From JAIVJG01 sp964236735 (GTDB lineage Bacteria > Acidobacteriota > Blastocatellia > Pyrinomonadales > Pyrinomonadaceae): DNA of 64,000 nucleotides. The DNA lies in contig CAXSFM010000008.1 in assembly GCA_964236735.1 (NCBI GenBank), positions 158,810-222,809 of the forward strand, in the 5' to 3' direction. The notes below the pieces were generated by a model. It did no database searches. It was not told the origin of the DNA and saw only the letters and a list, made by a program, of their open reading frames with translations. The translations under genes were made by a program, and so were the position numbers. Below, one piece after another: positions 16,747 to 24,994 of this stretch (within the stretch, counting starts at the first letter, position 1; every line of letters starts with the position of its first letter).

Positions 16747-17059
16747 GCGCGCGATTATGAGAGAGCGTTGCGGCGAGGTCAAACACACTTCTTCACAACA
16801 TTGAAGAGTGCGTCGAACTCCTTGCTGTCCTCTCGCGGGGCAAGCATGAATTCCATACGCGGCAGGCGAGAAGATGTAAGAAAAGTCGAAACTCCTCACT
16901 CACCCATTTACCAAAAAGGAAGAATATCACCGTCTTTCGCAGATATTTCACAGACGGGCGGCGCGGAATAGTAGTTGCACAATGCACGCCCGTGTGAGGT
17001 GACTCTCCCGCTTGGCACACCCGGAAAATTTGCTTTGACGAAATGAAGGGAGAATCGTG
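16747..17059. other. Intergenic region upstream of the deacetylase-fold gene
   Basis: I see no convincing gene or RNA in these 313 bases. Short frames on both strands lack ribosome-binding sites and family features. Confidence 0.4.
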
Positions 17060-17125
17060 ATGCGTAAAATTTTTGCGTTCCCAAGTGGCGCAGGCGGCAG
17101 TTACCTTTATCGTCGTCGCTACTAA
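17060..17125 (+). CDS. Possible 21-residue peptide
   Basis: ATG 17060 follows GAAGGGAGAATCGTG, an acceptable ribosome-binding site. The product MRKIFAFPSGAGGSYLYRRRY ends with a basic-aromatic tail. A 7-bp hairpin follows 16 bases after the stop. It could be a leader peptide or small protein, or chance. Conservation cannot be judged here. Confidence 0.3.
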   Translation: MRKIFAFPSGAGGSYLYRRRY

Positions 17126-17141
17126 ATAACATTCAAGGCGG

Positions 17142-17172
17142 GCGAGACTCGTCTAATGTCTCGCTCCCTTTA
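17142..17172 (+). terminator. Weak terminator-like hairpin
   Basis: Arms GCGAGAC (17142-17148) and GTCTCGC (17158-17164) with a 9-base loop, then TCCCTTTA. The T-run is poor, so termination is uncertain. Confidence 0.35.
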
Positions 17173-17268
17173 TCATCTTTCACAATTCACCGTTTTGATT
17201 CAGACGTACCTCGCACATGCGCTCTGAAGACAAATTTACTTTTCACTCGGAGGAGCACAGGAACGATT

Positions 17269-17925
17269 ATGTCTCAGGATGAAGAACAACGCAGACGCAC
17301 ACGCATCGAGATCGAGACGCCGACATCACATCGCGAAGTAGTCCAATCGCAGGTCACGACACGCTATCCGGCGGAGCGCAAAGGCATGTCCACCGGCACA
17401 GTCGCCGCCATCGCTTTGACGGCCATCGCAGCGACGGCGATTATTTTTCTATTCCTGATGAATCGCTCGGACGACGCGGCGAATACCAACGTCAACATCC
17501 GCACCGCCGCAGCCACCACGCCGCCGACGCCACTGCCGACCGCTCCCGTCATCGTCCAGCAACAACCGTTGACGCAACCCACGCCGATCATCATTCAACA
17601 ACCCGCGCCGATTCAGCCCGCGCCCGTCATCATCCAGCAACAACCGGCGACCGCCGCCGCGCCAGCCGACATCCAGCCGACAGCGGCTGCGCCGGCCAAT
17701 GTCCCCGATGATGCGGGGTTACAGACGAAAGTTGACAAGGCGTTTTCGGATGACCCGGACATCGTCAACGCGACGGTCAACACGATGGTCGTCAACGGCA
17801 AGGTGATGCTCACGGGCACGGTCAAGTCCGACGACTTGAAACGCCGCGCCGAGCGACTCGCCTATGCCGTCAAAGGCATTCGCAGCGTGGACAACAAAAT
17901 CGCCGTTGACCCGAACGCGCCTTAA
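17269..17925 (+). CDS. Membrane-anchored BON-domain protein
   Basis: The protein has 218 residues. A charged cytoplasmic N-terminus (about 40 residues) is followed by one transmembrane helix (roughly 44-64), then a long Pro/Gln/Thr-rich linker with repeats of VIVQQQP and PIIIQQP, and a BON domain at about 150-213 (LQTKVDKAFSDDPDI, GKVMLTGTVKSDDLKRRAE, IRSVDNKIAV). BON domains bind phospholipid or other ligands in the periplasm, so the protein probably ties envelope layers or senses membrane state. The ribosome-binding site CGGAGGAG lies upstream of ATG 17269. A strong terminator follows. Confidence 0.88.
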   Translation: MSQDEEQRRRTRIEIETPTSHREVVQSQVTTRYPAERKGMSTGTVAAIALTAIAATAIIFLFLMNRSDDAANTNVNIRTAAATTPPTPLPTAPVIVQQQPLTQPTPIIIQQPAPIQPAPVIIQQQPATAAAPADIQPTAAAPANVPDDAGLQTKVDKAFSDDPDIVNATVNTMVVNGKVMLTGTVKSDDLKRRAERLAYAVKGIRSVDNKIAVDPNAP

Positions 17926-17955
17926 TCTTTGTGTCTTTGCAAGACAACGAAACTT

Positions 17956-17990
17956 AAAAGCGCCGCGTGCATATCGCTCGCGGCGCTTTT
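17956..17990 (+). terminator. Rho-independent terminator
   Basis: A 12-bp perfect stem (AAAAGCGCCGCG at 17956-17967 and complement at 17979-17990) with an 11-base loop and the T-run inside the stem. It can work in both directions. Confidence 0.9.
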
Positions 17991-18045
17991 CGTTGATGGT
18001 CTTTGATGAGCGTGCGTCCTTCTCTTGAACGACACAATCGCGCGC

Positions 18046-18258
18046 TCAGTATCCTTCCGTGTGTTCGCGCAGCCACTCGTTGATCTCATCTTCCGTCGGC
18101 TCGCGTTTCAACTCTTCACGCAGACGCTCGCGCGCATAGCTCTGCTCATCGCGCGCCGCATCAGCGAGCGAATTACCGGCGCGCTCGTCCGTCGCGTCAT
18201 TCGCACTAGCCATCTCGTCGTGAGATTGCTCGCTTTCGTCGTTGCTGTTCATCGTCAT
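18046..18258 (-). CDS. Small acidic hydrophilic protein
   Basis: The protein has 70 residues with no hydrophobic segment. The first half is rich in Asp, Glu, Ser and Ala and probably disordered. The C-terminal part, ARERLREELKREPTEDEINEWLREHTEGY, is a charged amphipathic helix pattern; EPTEDEINEWL resembles the helical ends seen in small stress proteins and sigma-region-like helices. ATG 18258 has GAGGATAAA just before it. It lies downstream of the MFS gene at 18304-19629 on the same strand, with a 45-base gap, and may be cotranscribed. No function is known. Confidence 0.65.
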   Translation of the reverse strand: MTMNSNDESEQSHDEMASANDATDERAGNSLADAARDEQSYARERLREELKREPTEDEINEWLREHTEGY

Positions 18259-18303
18259 TTTATCCTCACTTTAATTTTCCATGCTGCGCCGCCAATTCTA
18301 AAC

Positions 18304-19629
18304 TCACGTCGTCGCCGTCACATTATCCGCACGTTCTCCGATTTTGTATCTCAACAACTCTCTCGCCTTCGTCGAGGCCAAGGCGACGGCGACGAGACAG
18401 CCCACGCCGCCGATGATGACGGAGAACGGCGCGCCCAATGCCGCTGCGACGAGACCGGCTTCCAACTCTCCGAGTTGCGGCCCGCCCATGAAGAAGATCA
18501 TGTTCACAGAGGTCATGCGCCCGCGCAATCTGTCCGGTGTGATTAACTGTCGAATCGTTTGACGGATGACCGTGCTGATAGTGTCCGCCGCGCCGGTCAC
18601 GGCGAGCATCAGAAGCGAGAGCCAGAACGCGCGGGACAGTCCGAAGACGAGCGTCGCCGCGCCGTAAATCGCGACCGAGAGCAAGACCGTCCGCCCCGGC
18701 TTTTTCCATTCTGTGCGACGCGACGCCAGCACCAGCCCGGCCAGCACCGCGCCCACCGCCGGAGCCGCCGCCAACATGCCGAACCCCCGCGCGCCCACGT
18801 TCAGAATCTCTTTCGCGAAGATCGGCAGCAGAGCCGTCGCCGACGCGAAGAACGTCGCCACGAAGTCGAGCGCCATCGTCTGCACCATGACGGGCGTCCG
18901 ACGCACGAAACGCAATCCTTCCGTCAGAGCCTCGAAACTGACCTTGCTGCTTTCGCTTTCAGTTCCCTTCCCGCTCGCACGTATCAGCAGCACCGCCACG
19001 ATGACGGCGAGGAACGACACGGCGTTGAAAGCATAGACCGCCGACGGCCCGTAACGCGCGAGCACTTCACCGCCGAGCGCTGGCCCCGCGACCATCGCGA
19101 TTTGAAAAGCGACGAACCCGACGCTCACCGCGTTCGGAAAATCCTTCGCCGGCACGAGCGCGGGAAGCAAAGCCTGCCGCGCCGGATTGTCGAACGCCAC
19201 CGCCGCCGAAGCCAAAGCCGTCAGCAGATAAATCGGCCACACGCGCGTCAACCCGCGAGCCGTGATGATCGCCAGCGTTCCGGCGAATAAAAGCATCAAG
19301 GTCTGCGAAATGAGTATCAGACGCTTCCTGTCCACCGCGTCCGCCACCACGCCGCCGACGAGCGAGCACAAAATAATCGGCACGACGCGCACCAATCCGA
19401 CGAGGCCGAGCGCCGCCGCCGCAGCCTTGACACCGTAAGGCTTCATCAACAGATAGACGTGCCAGTTGATCGTCACGAGTTGCATCTGCGTGCCCGTGAC
19501 CGAGACGAACTGTCCGAGCCACATCAAACGAAAGTCTCGATGACGTAAGGCCGCAAACGAAGACGAGCGCGGCGGCGCGTCGGGGATGTCGTCTAAATTT
19601 TCGACGGGAGCCAGATTGGAGTCGCTCAA
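18304..19629 (-). CDS. MFS transporter (EntS/MFS_3-like exporter)
   Basis: The protein has 441 residues: a soluble N-terminal tail of about 25, then ~12 transmembrane helices. SLVGGVVADAVDRKRLILISQ is the MFS loop 2-3 motif. HRDFRLMWLGQFVSVTGTQMQ and TPDRLRGRMTSVNMIFFMGGPQLGELEAG are typical of the MFS_3 group (enterobactin-exporter-like). The substrate is unknown. ATG 19629 gives MSDSNLAPVE. It is separated from nrdJ upstream by a large hairpin repeat and nrdJ's terminator, so it has its own promoter. It differs clearly from the MFS gene at 14.4 kb. Confidence 0.9.
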   Translation of the reverse strand: MSDSNLAPVENLDDIPDAPPRSSSFAALRHRDFRLMWLGQFVSVTGTQMQLVTINWHVYLLMKPYGVKAAAAALGLVGLVRVVPIILCSLVGGVVADAVDRKRLILISQTLMLLFAGTLAIITARGLTRVWPIYLLTALASAAVAFDNPARQALLPALVPAKDFPNAVSVGFVAFQIAMVAGPALGGEVLARYGPSAVYAFNAVSFLAVIVAVLLIRASGKGTESESSKVSFEALTEGLRFVRRTPVMVQTMALDFVATFFASATALLPIFAKEILNVGARGFGMLAAAPAVGAVLAGLVLASRRTEWKKPGRTVLLSVAIYGAATLVFGLSRAFWLSLLMLAVTGAADTISTVIRQTIRQLITPDRLRGRMTSVNMIFFMGGPQLGELEAGLVAAALGAPFSVIIGGVGCLVAVALASTKARELLRYKIGERADNVTATT

Positions 19630-19781
19630 ATAATTTCACGCCTTGCCGGACAAGATGGATAAAATTTTGAAGACAAAAGTGTAAAGCACTTTCTTTGTGA
19701 CTTTGTGTCATTTGAAGCCATCGCTTCAAAAAATCTGGCGGGCTGGCTGACCCGGGAAATTGCGCGTGACCGACTCTGTCT

Positions 19782-19857
19782 TGTCAGTACCGCGAGCGAT
19801 AGCGAGCGGGTCTTGTGTGGTGTGCAGACCCGCTCGCTATCGCTCGCGGTACTGACA
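19782..19857. repeat. Hairpin repeat, CAGTACCGCGAGCG family, copy 2
   Basis: Perfect 32-bp arms (19782-19813 and 19826-19857) around a 12-base loop. It is longer than copy 1 and shares its core words, with a matched G-to-A / C-to-T change on the two arms. It lies between nrdJ's terminator and the MFS gene. Confidence 0.92.
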
Positions 19858-19860
19858 GGC

Positions 19861-19896
19861 AAAAAAGGGCAGCCACCTCAATAGTGACCGCCCTTT
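19861..19896 (-). terminator. Terminator of nrdJ
   Basis: Read on the minus strand, AAAGGGC (complement of 19890-19896) and GCCCTTT (complement of 19864-19870) form a stem around a partly paired 19-base loop, then a U-run (bases 19866-19861). It lies about 30 bases after the nrdJ stop. Confidence 0.75.
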
Positions 19897-19924
19897 CGTT
19901 CGTGCTTCAAGACCGCGCTTGAAA

Positions 19925-22513
19925 CTATTTGCACTTCGAGTAGCCACAGTCGCGGCATGAGTCGCAGCCCGAAGCATGTTCGAGTTGACCCTTGCATTCG
20001 GGACACTCGCTGATCATCGAATAATTCTGATTCGTCTTCGTGGCAGCAGACGTTGTCGTCTGAATCGCCGGCGATGCGCTTTGCGCGTAAGCGGCGGCGC
20101 GTGCCGAATCCGGCTCGCTTTGCAGGCGACGACTCGTCAGCATAATGCATTCGGCGACGGCCTGTTCGGGCGAAGTCAGCAGACGCTCATTGAACCAAAC
20201 CGAGTGCGTGCCCGTCACTTTGTTGAGACTGCGCGACACTTCGCGCGCCTCGAAACCGCCGCGCAGCATCTTCGACGCGAGCAGTCCGACGCCGCCTGAA
20301 ATCGGCCCCGTCGCGAAGACTTCGAGAATCATTCGCCCGTCGTGATTGACTGTCACGTAAAGATTCTGCCCATCGAACGGAATCTGCCACGTCGCGCCGC
20401 GCAACTCGCGCGGGCGTTCGATGCCTTCAGCGGCGCGCGTCGCTTCGGCGAACTTCACAGATGATGTCGCGCCGCTCGTGATTGATGTTTCAGTCTCTTC
20501 GGTTGCTGTCTCTGTCGCGGTCGCTTCAGCGATGATAGCGGGGTCGCAGGCCACCTCGCCCGCCGCTGCCGCGCCCTTGACGGTCGAGAGCACCTGCGAT
20601 TCGCGCGAGCCGTCGCGATAATAACTGACGGCCTTGCAGCCGAGTTCGCGCGCGGTGCGGTAAAGATGATCCACAGACTCCAGCGTGTCGTCCGCCGAGC
20701 CGTTGCAGGTCTTCGAGACGCCGTTGTCAACGTGGCGTTGCGCGGCGGCGAGGACATGGACGTGCTGTTCGGCGGTAATGGACATGGCGGAGATGAAGTA
20801 GTCCGGCAACTCCGCTTCGTGCGCGACGACATGCTCCGCCGCCGCATCAATTGATTCCTGATCGGTCTGGTCAACGTCCATGCCGAGCACCTGCGCGGCG
20901 AGCGTGTGGACGTAAGTGCGCTTGCCGAGCGTGTCGTGGCGCACGTATGCCCACGAGAAGTTCGGCTCGATACCGGAAGAAGTTTCGGCGACGAGCGAGA
21001 TGGTTCCGGTCGGCGCAATCGTCGTCGTCTCGTAGTTGCGCGGCGTCAACGCCACATCCGCATCAAGGCCGATCTCTTCGCGCAGGAAAGTGTCGTAGGC
21101 TTCTTTGTTCGGCTCGTATTCGGGGAAGACACCTTTCTCTGCACCGAGGCGACAGCTTTCCGTCCACGCCTCGCGGCGGACGAACGACATCACCTCTTCC
21201 ATCAAATCAATCGAGACGGGCGAGCCATATTTGATTTGCAATTTCATGCAGAGGTCTGCGAAGCCCATCACGCCAAGTCCGACCGGGCGCGTGCGCTTGA
21301 CCACGTTCTCGATTTCGGGCAGCGGCCAGGTGCAGGTGTCAATCACGTTGTCGAGAAAGTGCGTACACCAGCGCACGGTGTCGGCGAGGCGTCCCCAGTC
21401 GAGGCGCGTCTCCGCGTCGTGGAATTTCGCGAGATCAATCGAGCCGAGATTGCAAGAGTTATTGAAGTGCAGCGCTTGTTCCGCGCAAGGGTTTGTCGCA
21501 TAGATCGGCCCCATGCTTTTAATCATGTGGTTGTGGCGATTCACTTCATCTATGAAGATGACGCCCGGCTCGGCGTAACGATGCGCCGAAGCGACGATGC
21601 GATTCCAGATGTCGGGCGCGTAGATCATGCCCGGTCGCGGCGGCTCCTCTTTCGTGCAGTCCGAGAGGTCTGCGGATTTGAACGCCGCGAGATCGCGAAA
21701 CGTCACGGTTGAGCCGTCGGGGCGTCGGTAGATGCAATACGCATCGTTCTGAAGCGGATCGAAAATCGGCTCGTCCCACGCCTGGCCTTCAAAGCTCAGT
21801 TGATACCACTGCTCGTCATCAACCGCTTTGAAAAACTTGTCTGTCACCGTCACCGAGATGTTGAAGTTCGTCAGAGAGTGCTGGTCGTTTTTGGCGTGAA
21901 TGAAGCGGAGCAAATCGGGATGGTCAACGCGCATGATGCCCATGTTCGCGCCGCGACGCACGCCGCCCTGCTTCACCGTGTCGGTCGTCGTATTGAAAAT
22001 GTTCATAAACGAGACCGGCCCCGACGCGACGCCGTGCGTCGAGCGCACCATACCACCGGCTGGACGTAGCTTCTCGAAAGTGAAGCCGGTGCCGCCGCCC
22101 GTCTGATGAATGATGGCCGCGTCAGTCGCCGTCTTCATAATGCCCGCAATCGAATCCGGCACATCGAGCACGAAGCACGCGGCGAGCTGGCCGTTCGGCT
22201 TGCCCGCGTTGACGAGGCACGGCGTGTTCGGGACGAACTCGCGCCGGAGCATGATACCGTTCATCGTCTCGTAAAACTCGTCACGCTTGGCGGGGTCGGA
22301 CTCGGCGGTGCTGACGTGGCCGACGACACGGCGCACCACATCCGGCCACTCCTCAATCGGATTGCCGTGCGCGTCCTTCAAGCTGTAACGCTTGCTGATG
22401 ACGCGGCGCGCGTTTAGTCCCAGAACTTCGGACGAGACGGACGCAGACGCGCCTGTGATATTCAAAGTGACTGGATTGCTCTGTGGGGAGTTCGGCTCGA
22501 TTACGGTGCTCAT
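19925..22513 (-). CDS. nrdJ: Class II (B12-dependent) ribonucleotide reductase
   Basis: The protein has 862 residues. It reduces ribonucleotides to deoxyribonucleotides with adenosylcobalamin and without oxygen dependence. Seen motifs: NTPCLVNAGKPNGQLAACF with one of the redox cysteines, IHQTGGGTGFTFEKLRP, the radical-site NPCAEQ, NNSCNLGSIDL, and TTIAPTGTISLVAETSSGIEP. A TSCPD-type domain (GGVGLLASKMLRGGFEAREVSR) follows, and the tail is a cysteine cluster (CPECKG ... CDSCRDCGYSKCK) that could re-reduce the active site or bind zinc. Length and order are normal. The promoter at 22736-22764 carries NrdR-type boxes. No partner nrd gene is adjacent. Confidence 0.97.
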   Translation of the reverse strand: MSTVIEPNSPQSNPVTLNITGASASVSSEVLGLNARRVISKRYSLKDAHGNPIEEWPDVVRRVVGHVSTAESDPAKRDEFYETMNGIMLRREFVPNTPCLVNAGKPNGQLAACFVLDVPDSIAGIMKTATDAAIIHQTGGGTGFTFEKLRPAGGMVRSTHGVASGPVSFMNIFNTTTDTVKQGGVRRGANMGIMRVDHPDLLRFIHAKNDQHSLTNFNISVTVTDKFFKAVDDEQWYQLSFEGQAWDEPIFDPLQNDAYCIYRRPDGSTVTFRDLAAFKSADLSDCTKEEPPRPGMIYAPDIWNRIVASAHRYAEPGVIFIDEVNRHNHMIKSMGPIYATNPCAEQALHFNNSCNLGSIDLAKFHDAETRLDWGRLADTVRWCTHFLDNVIDTCTWPLPEIENVVKRTRPVGLGVMGFADLCMKLQIKYGSPVSIDLMEEVMSFVRREAWTESCRLGAEKGVFPEYEPNKEAYDTFLREEIGLDADVALTPRNYETTTIAPTGTISLVAETSSGIEPNFSWAYVRHDTLGKRTYVHTLAAQVLGMDVDQTDQESIDAAAEHVVAHEAELPDYFISAMSITAEQHVHVLAAAQRHVDNGVSKTCNGSADDTLESVDHLYRTARELGCKAVSYYRDGSRESQVLSTVKGAAAAGEVACDPAIIAEATATETATEETETSITSGATSSVKFAEATRAAEGIERPRELRGATWQIPFDGQNLYVTVNHDGRMILEVFATGPISGGVGLLASKMLRGGFEAREVSRSLNKVTGTHSVWFNERLLTSPEQAVAECIMLTSRRLQSEPDSARAAAYAQSASPAIQTTTSAATKTNQNYSMISECPECKGQLEHASGCDSCRDCGYSKCK

Positions 22514-22574
22514 CTTAGTTCAGTGCCTTTCCCGCGCTCGTGGGGGGCGCGAGGCGTGTTCGTAACGGTTTCTC

Positions 22575-22609
22575 AAAAAATACACGGCGCGTGTTTATTC
22601 ATGCGCCGT
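22575..22609 (-). promoter_or_regulatory. Attenuator-like hairpin in the nrdJ leader
   Basis: On the minus strand ACGGCGC (22609-22603) pairs with GCGCCGT (22590-22584) around a 12-base loop, then three bases and six U residues (22580-22575). It lies about 62 bases upstream of the nrdJ start and inside the leader, so it could end transcription early. No canonical B12 box was recognised beside it. Confidence 0.45.
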
Positions 22610-22731
22610 CACTTCAGAATGGGACTCAAATGTTAGCGGCTGGGTCGGTCTTTAGAGCGAGGAAATCCCTTATGCGACACAGGCCGCTGGGTGGCTGGCC
22701 CGCACTCGCATTCAGTCTCTCTCTAAGCGGA

Positions 22732-22787
22732 GCGCAATATAAGTCATGTCCATACGGATGTCAAGACCCAAACGCAATATATTGTAT
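22732..22787 (-). promoter_or_regulatory. NrdR-like boxes flanking the nrdJ promoter
   Basis: GCGCAATATAAGTCAT (22732-22747) and ACGCAATATATTGTAT (22772-22787) resemble the NrdR box ACACWATATATWGTGT. They are 40 bases apart start to start, about four helical turns. The first overlaps the -10 element and the second lies just upstream of the -35, as expected for repression. The second is the better palindrome (CAATATATTG). Confidence 0.65.
22736..22764 (-). promoter_or_regulatory. Sigma-70 promoter of nrdJ
   Basis: On the minus strand, TTGACA (complement of 22759-22764), a 17-base spacer, and TATATT (complement of 22736-22741). Spacing and -35 are consensus, which gives a leader of about 215 bases. 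Confidence 0.85.
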
Positions 22788-23040
22788 CTATTATTTTCAT
22801 CAGCCCAATAAAGGGTGTACTTTGAGGTTTTACCTTAAGTTAAGGAGGGACTGAATTTCCGCCACAAAAAGTCTTTCTCAGGCGATTTTGAGAAGCACAG
22901 CCGGCCTCCGGCAGGAGGATTTGATAAACTTTTGGCGCGCGCGTCAGGGGCTACAGGCTGAGGCAATCGAGAGACGCTTTCCTTCATCTAACTTGAGTGG
23001 GTTTTAAGGACAAATTATCAACGAATCGAGGGCACTAATC

Positions 23041-23991
23041 TTGGAGAACAAACAGAGAGCGGCTGACATGCTCGTGCGCGCCACGACCGCCGACGGAAAC
23101 ATCCGCTGCATGGTAGCGGTGACGACCAACACGGTGACGGAGGCGACCGAGAGACACAAAGTTTCGCCGACCGTGGCCGCCGCGCTCGGACGGACGCTGA
23201 CGGGCGCGCTGCTGCTCGGCGCAGGATTGAAAGAGCTTGACCGCTTGACGGTGCAGATCATATCCGACGGCCCCGTCGGCGGCATCACGGTGGAGGCGAA
23301 CGCGCGCGGCGAGGTGCGCGGTTACGTGCGAAACCCGGAGGCCGATGCGCCGCTCAATTCAATCGGCAAACTCGACGTGCGCGCCGTTGTCGGCGAAGGC
23401 ACGTTCTACGTGACGCATGAATCCGGTTATGACGTGGGACTCTACCGCGAGCCGTATCGAGGGTCAGTGCCGCTGGTGTCAGGCGAGATCGGCGAGGACT
23501 TCGCTTACTATCTTCTCAAGTCTGAGCAGATTCCATCCGCCGTCATGCTCGGCGTGCTCATGCGCGCGCGCGAGTCTGGCGAGACTTATGTCGAGGCGGC
23601 GGGCGGGCTGATTATTCAGGTCTTGCCGGGAGCCGACCCGAAGCTCGTCGAAGCGATTGAGCGTTCGGTGAAAGAAGCTCCGCACACAACGACGCTGATT
23701 CGCGAGGGCGCGAGTCCGACCGACATGCTGCGCGCGGTACTCGGCGACGTGGCGTTCGAGGTGCTGGAAGAGCGCCCGGTCAGTTTCACCTGCTCCTGCT
23801 CGCGCGAGCGTGCGATGTCGCTCATCTCTTCGATTGATCCGGCTGAGTTAGAGTCCATGCTGCGCGAAGACAAAGGCGCGGCGATGATTTGTCACTTCTG
23901 CAACGAGACGTACAGCATTGACGAACCGACGCTGGCGAACATTTACGCGGGCGCGACAGCAACGACGACGGCTGTCGCTGCCAATTCATAA
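23041..23991 (+). CDS. hslO: Redox-regulated chaperone Hsp33
   Basis: The protein has 316 residues. Hsp33 is a cytoplasmic holdase switched on by oxidative unfolding and loss of zinc. The domain holds DMLVRATTADGNIR, VAAALGRTLTGALLLGA, SDGPVGGITVEANARGEVRGYV, LVSGEIGEDFAYYLLKSEQIPS and, at the C-terminus, the redox zinc site C-S-C ... C-H-F-C (CXC about 35 residues before CXXC). The start is uncertain: TTG 23041 keeps the D-x-L-V-R-A block inside the protein, while ATG 23068 gives MLVRATTADG and would fit Bacillus-type ends. An 18-bp terminator follows. Confidence 0.95.
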   Translation: MENKQRAADMLVRATTADGNIRCMVAVTTNTVTEATERHKVSPTVAAALGRTLTGALLLGAGLKELDRLTVQIISDGPVGGITVEANARGEVRGYVRNPEADAPLNSIGKLDVRAVVGEGTFYVTHESGYDVGLYREPYRGSVPLVSGEIGEDFAYYLLKSEQIPSAVMLGVLMRARESGETYVEAAGGLIIQVLPGADPKLVEAIERSVKEAPHTTTLIREGASPTDMLRAVLGDVAFEVLEERPVSFTCSCSRERAMSLISSIDPAELESMLREDKGAAMICHFCNETYSIDEPTLANIYAGATATTTAVAANS

Positions 23992-24020
23992 AGCGCGCAA
24001 AACACTCTCGCGTTGAAACA

Positions 24021-24064
24021 AAAAGGGAAGAGGCCGGATGTTAAAGTCCGGCCTCTTCCCTTTT
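24021..24064. terminator. Bidirectional terminator between convergent genes
   Basis: A perfect 18-bp stem (24021-24038 and 24047-24064) with an 8-base loop, and A4/T4 at its ends. It serves hslO on the plus strand and the gene at 24096-24926 on the minus strand. Confidence 0.95.
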
Positions 24065-24095
24065 ACAGATTGAATGTGCGACGAGCGCGATTGTT

Positions 24096-24926
24096 TTATT
24101 TGGGAGAGTTCGTCGGCAGCAAATCATAGTTGCCGAGTTCGCGGTTGTGATTGTCGAGCACGCCGAGCACGTCCGACGTTTCTTCGAGCATCTGCTTCGT
24201 CATGGCGATGGAGTCGCTCAACTGCTCGAAGTCGAGCGAGGAGACGCGCTCCGGCGTGGGCAGCGTGACGACTTGATCGTTGACGAGGCCGAAGAAATTT
24301 TCGATTGATTGAAGTTGCCCCTCGACGAGTTTGACGGAGCGTTCGAGTTCGCCGAACTGTGCGAGGCGGCGTTTGAGAATTTCGACGTTGGCCTGTTGAA
24401 TGCGACGCGCGCGGTCGTCGGTCGCGCCCTCGACGGTGCGCTCGGCGAGCGTCAGTTGATTCTGCACAGCCTGACGATTGATCGAGCGCAGGTGATGCTT
24501 GCGCCGGCGATACACGTCGAGCAGATCAACGAAGTCTTCCCAACGCTGGTCGAGGCTCTTGATGTTGTGGGGCAACTCTTGCGCGCCGGTGAATTTGACG
24601 TAGTTGTCGAAGACCTGTTTCTTGACCCACTTCAAATACAGCACGGCCTCGCGCTCGCGCGGATCGAAACTTTCAATCAGCTTCTCGCGCAGTTCGTTGC
24701 GCTGCTTGAGAAGACGCGCGCGCTCGCGCCGGTCAACGATGCGACGATAGATATTACTGGCAGGCACGGTGGCGAGATATGCTCCTTCGGCGACGAGCGC
24801 CGCAGCCAGCGGAATGGGCGACCAGGTGTAAGCGGCGGCGACAGCGAAGCCCGCCATGCCCCAGAAGTTGACGGGTTCTACCAGCGCCTCTTTGAGATAT
24901 TCAAGACTTAGCTTTCTCTCCGCCAT
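24096..24926 (-). CDS. Membrane-anchored coiled-coil protein, partner of the PspA gene
   Basis: The protein has 276 residues. After a short N-terminal helix (AERKLSLEYLKEALVEPVNFWG) there is a hydrophobic region at about 25-60 that could form two membrane passes. The rest is charged and helical with long coiled-coil segments (about 65-245), e.g. RERARLLKQRNELREKLIES and ERSVKLVEGQLQSIENFFGLV. The start is uncertain: ATG 24926 or an upstream TTG 24941. It follows the PspA gene by about 70 bases on the same strand, so a membrane anchor or partner for PspA is a fair guess. I know no named family. Confidence 0.7.
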   Translation of the reverse strand: MAERKLSLEYLKEALVEPVNFWGMAGFAVAAAYTWSPIPLAAALVAEGAYLATVPASNIYRRIVDRRERARLLKQRNELREKLIESFDPREREAVLYLKWVKKQVFDNYVKFTGAQELPHNIKSLDQRWEDFVDLLDVYRRRKHHLRSINRQAVQNQLTLAERTVEGATDDRARRIQQANVEILKRRLAQFGELERSVKLVEGQLQSIENFFGLVNDQVVTLPTPERVSSLDFEQLSDSIAMTKQMLEETSDVLGVLDNHNRELGNYDLLPTNSPK

Positions 24927-24994
24927 AAACAATTCGTTCAAAATCTAACGACCCTTAAATTGATTAGCGCGCGTCTCCTAAACTTCGTCGCGTC

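Larger units (their letters stand above)
22514..23040. other. nrdJ/hslO divergent control region
   Basis: The left part is the roughly 215-base nrdJ leader with an attenuator-like hairpin. The middle has the nrdJ promoter and two NrdR-like boxes. The right part, toward hslO, shows a small GCCGG/CCGGC hairpin (near 22900-22912) but no clear promoter. No gene is evident. Confidence 0.6.

Noticed and set aside
17010..17036. Sigma-54-like promoter (TTGGCACACC ... TTTGC)
   Set aside because: The distance between the two elements is about six bases too long.
22514..22730. Cobalamin riboswitch upstream of nrdJ
   Set aside because: I looked for the B12 box and neighbouring conserved segments and did not find them. 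A covariance-model search would decide.
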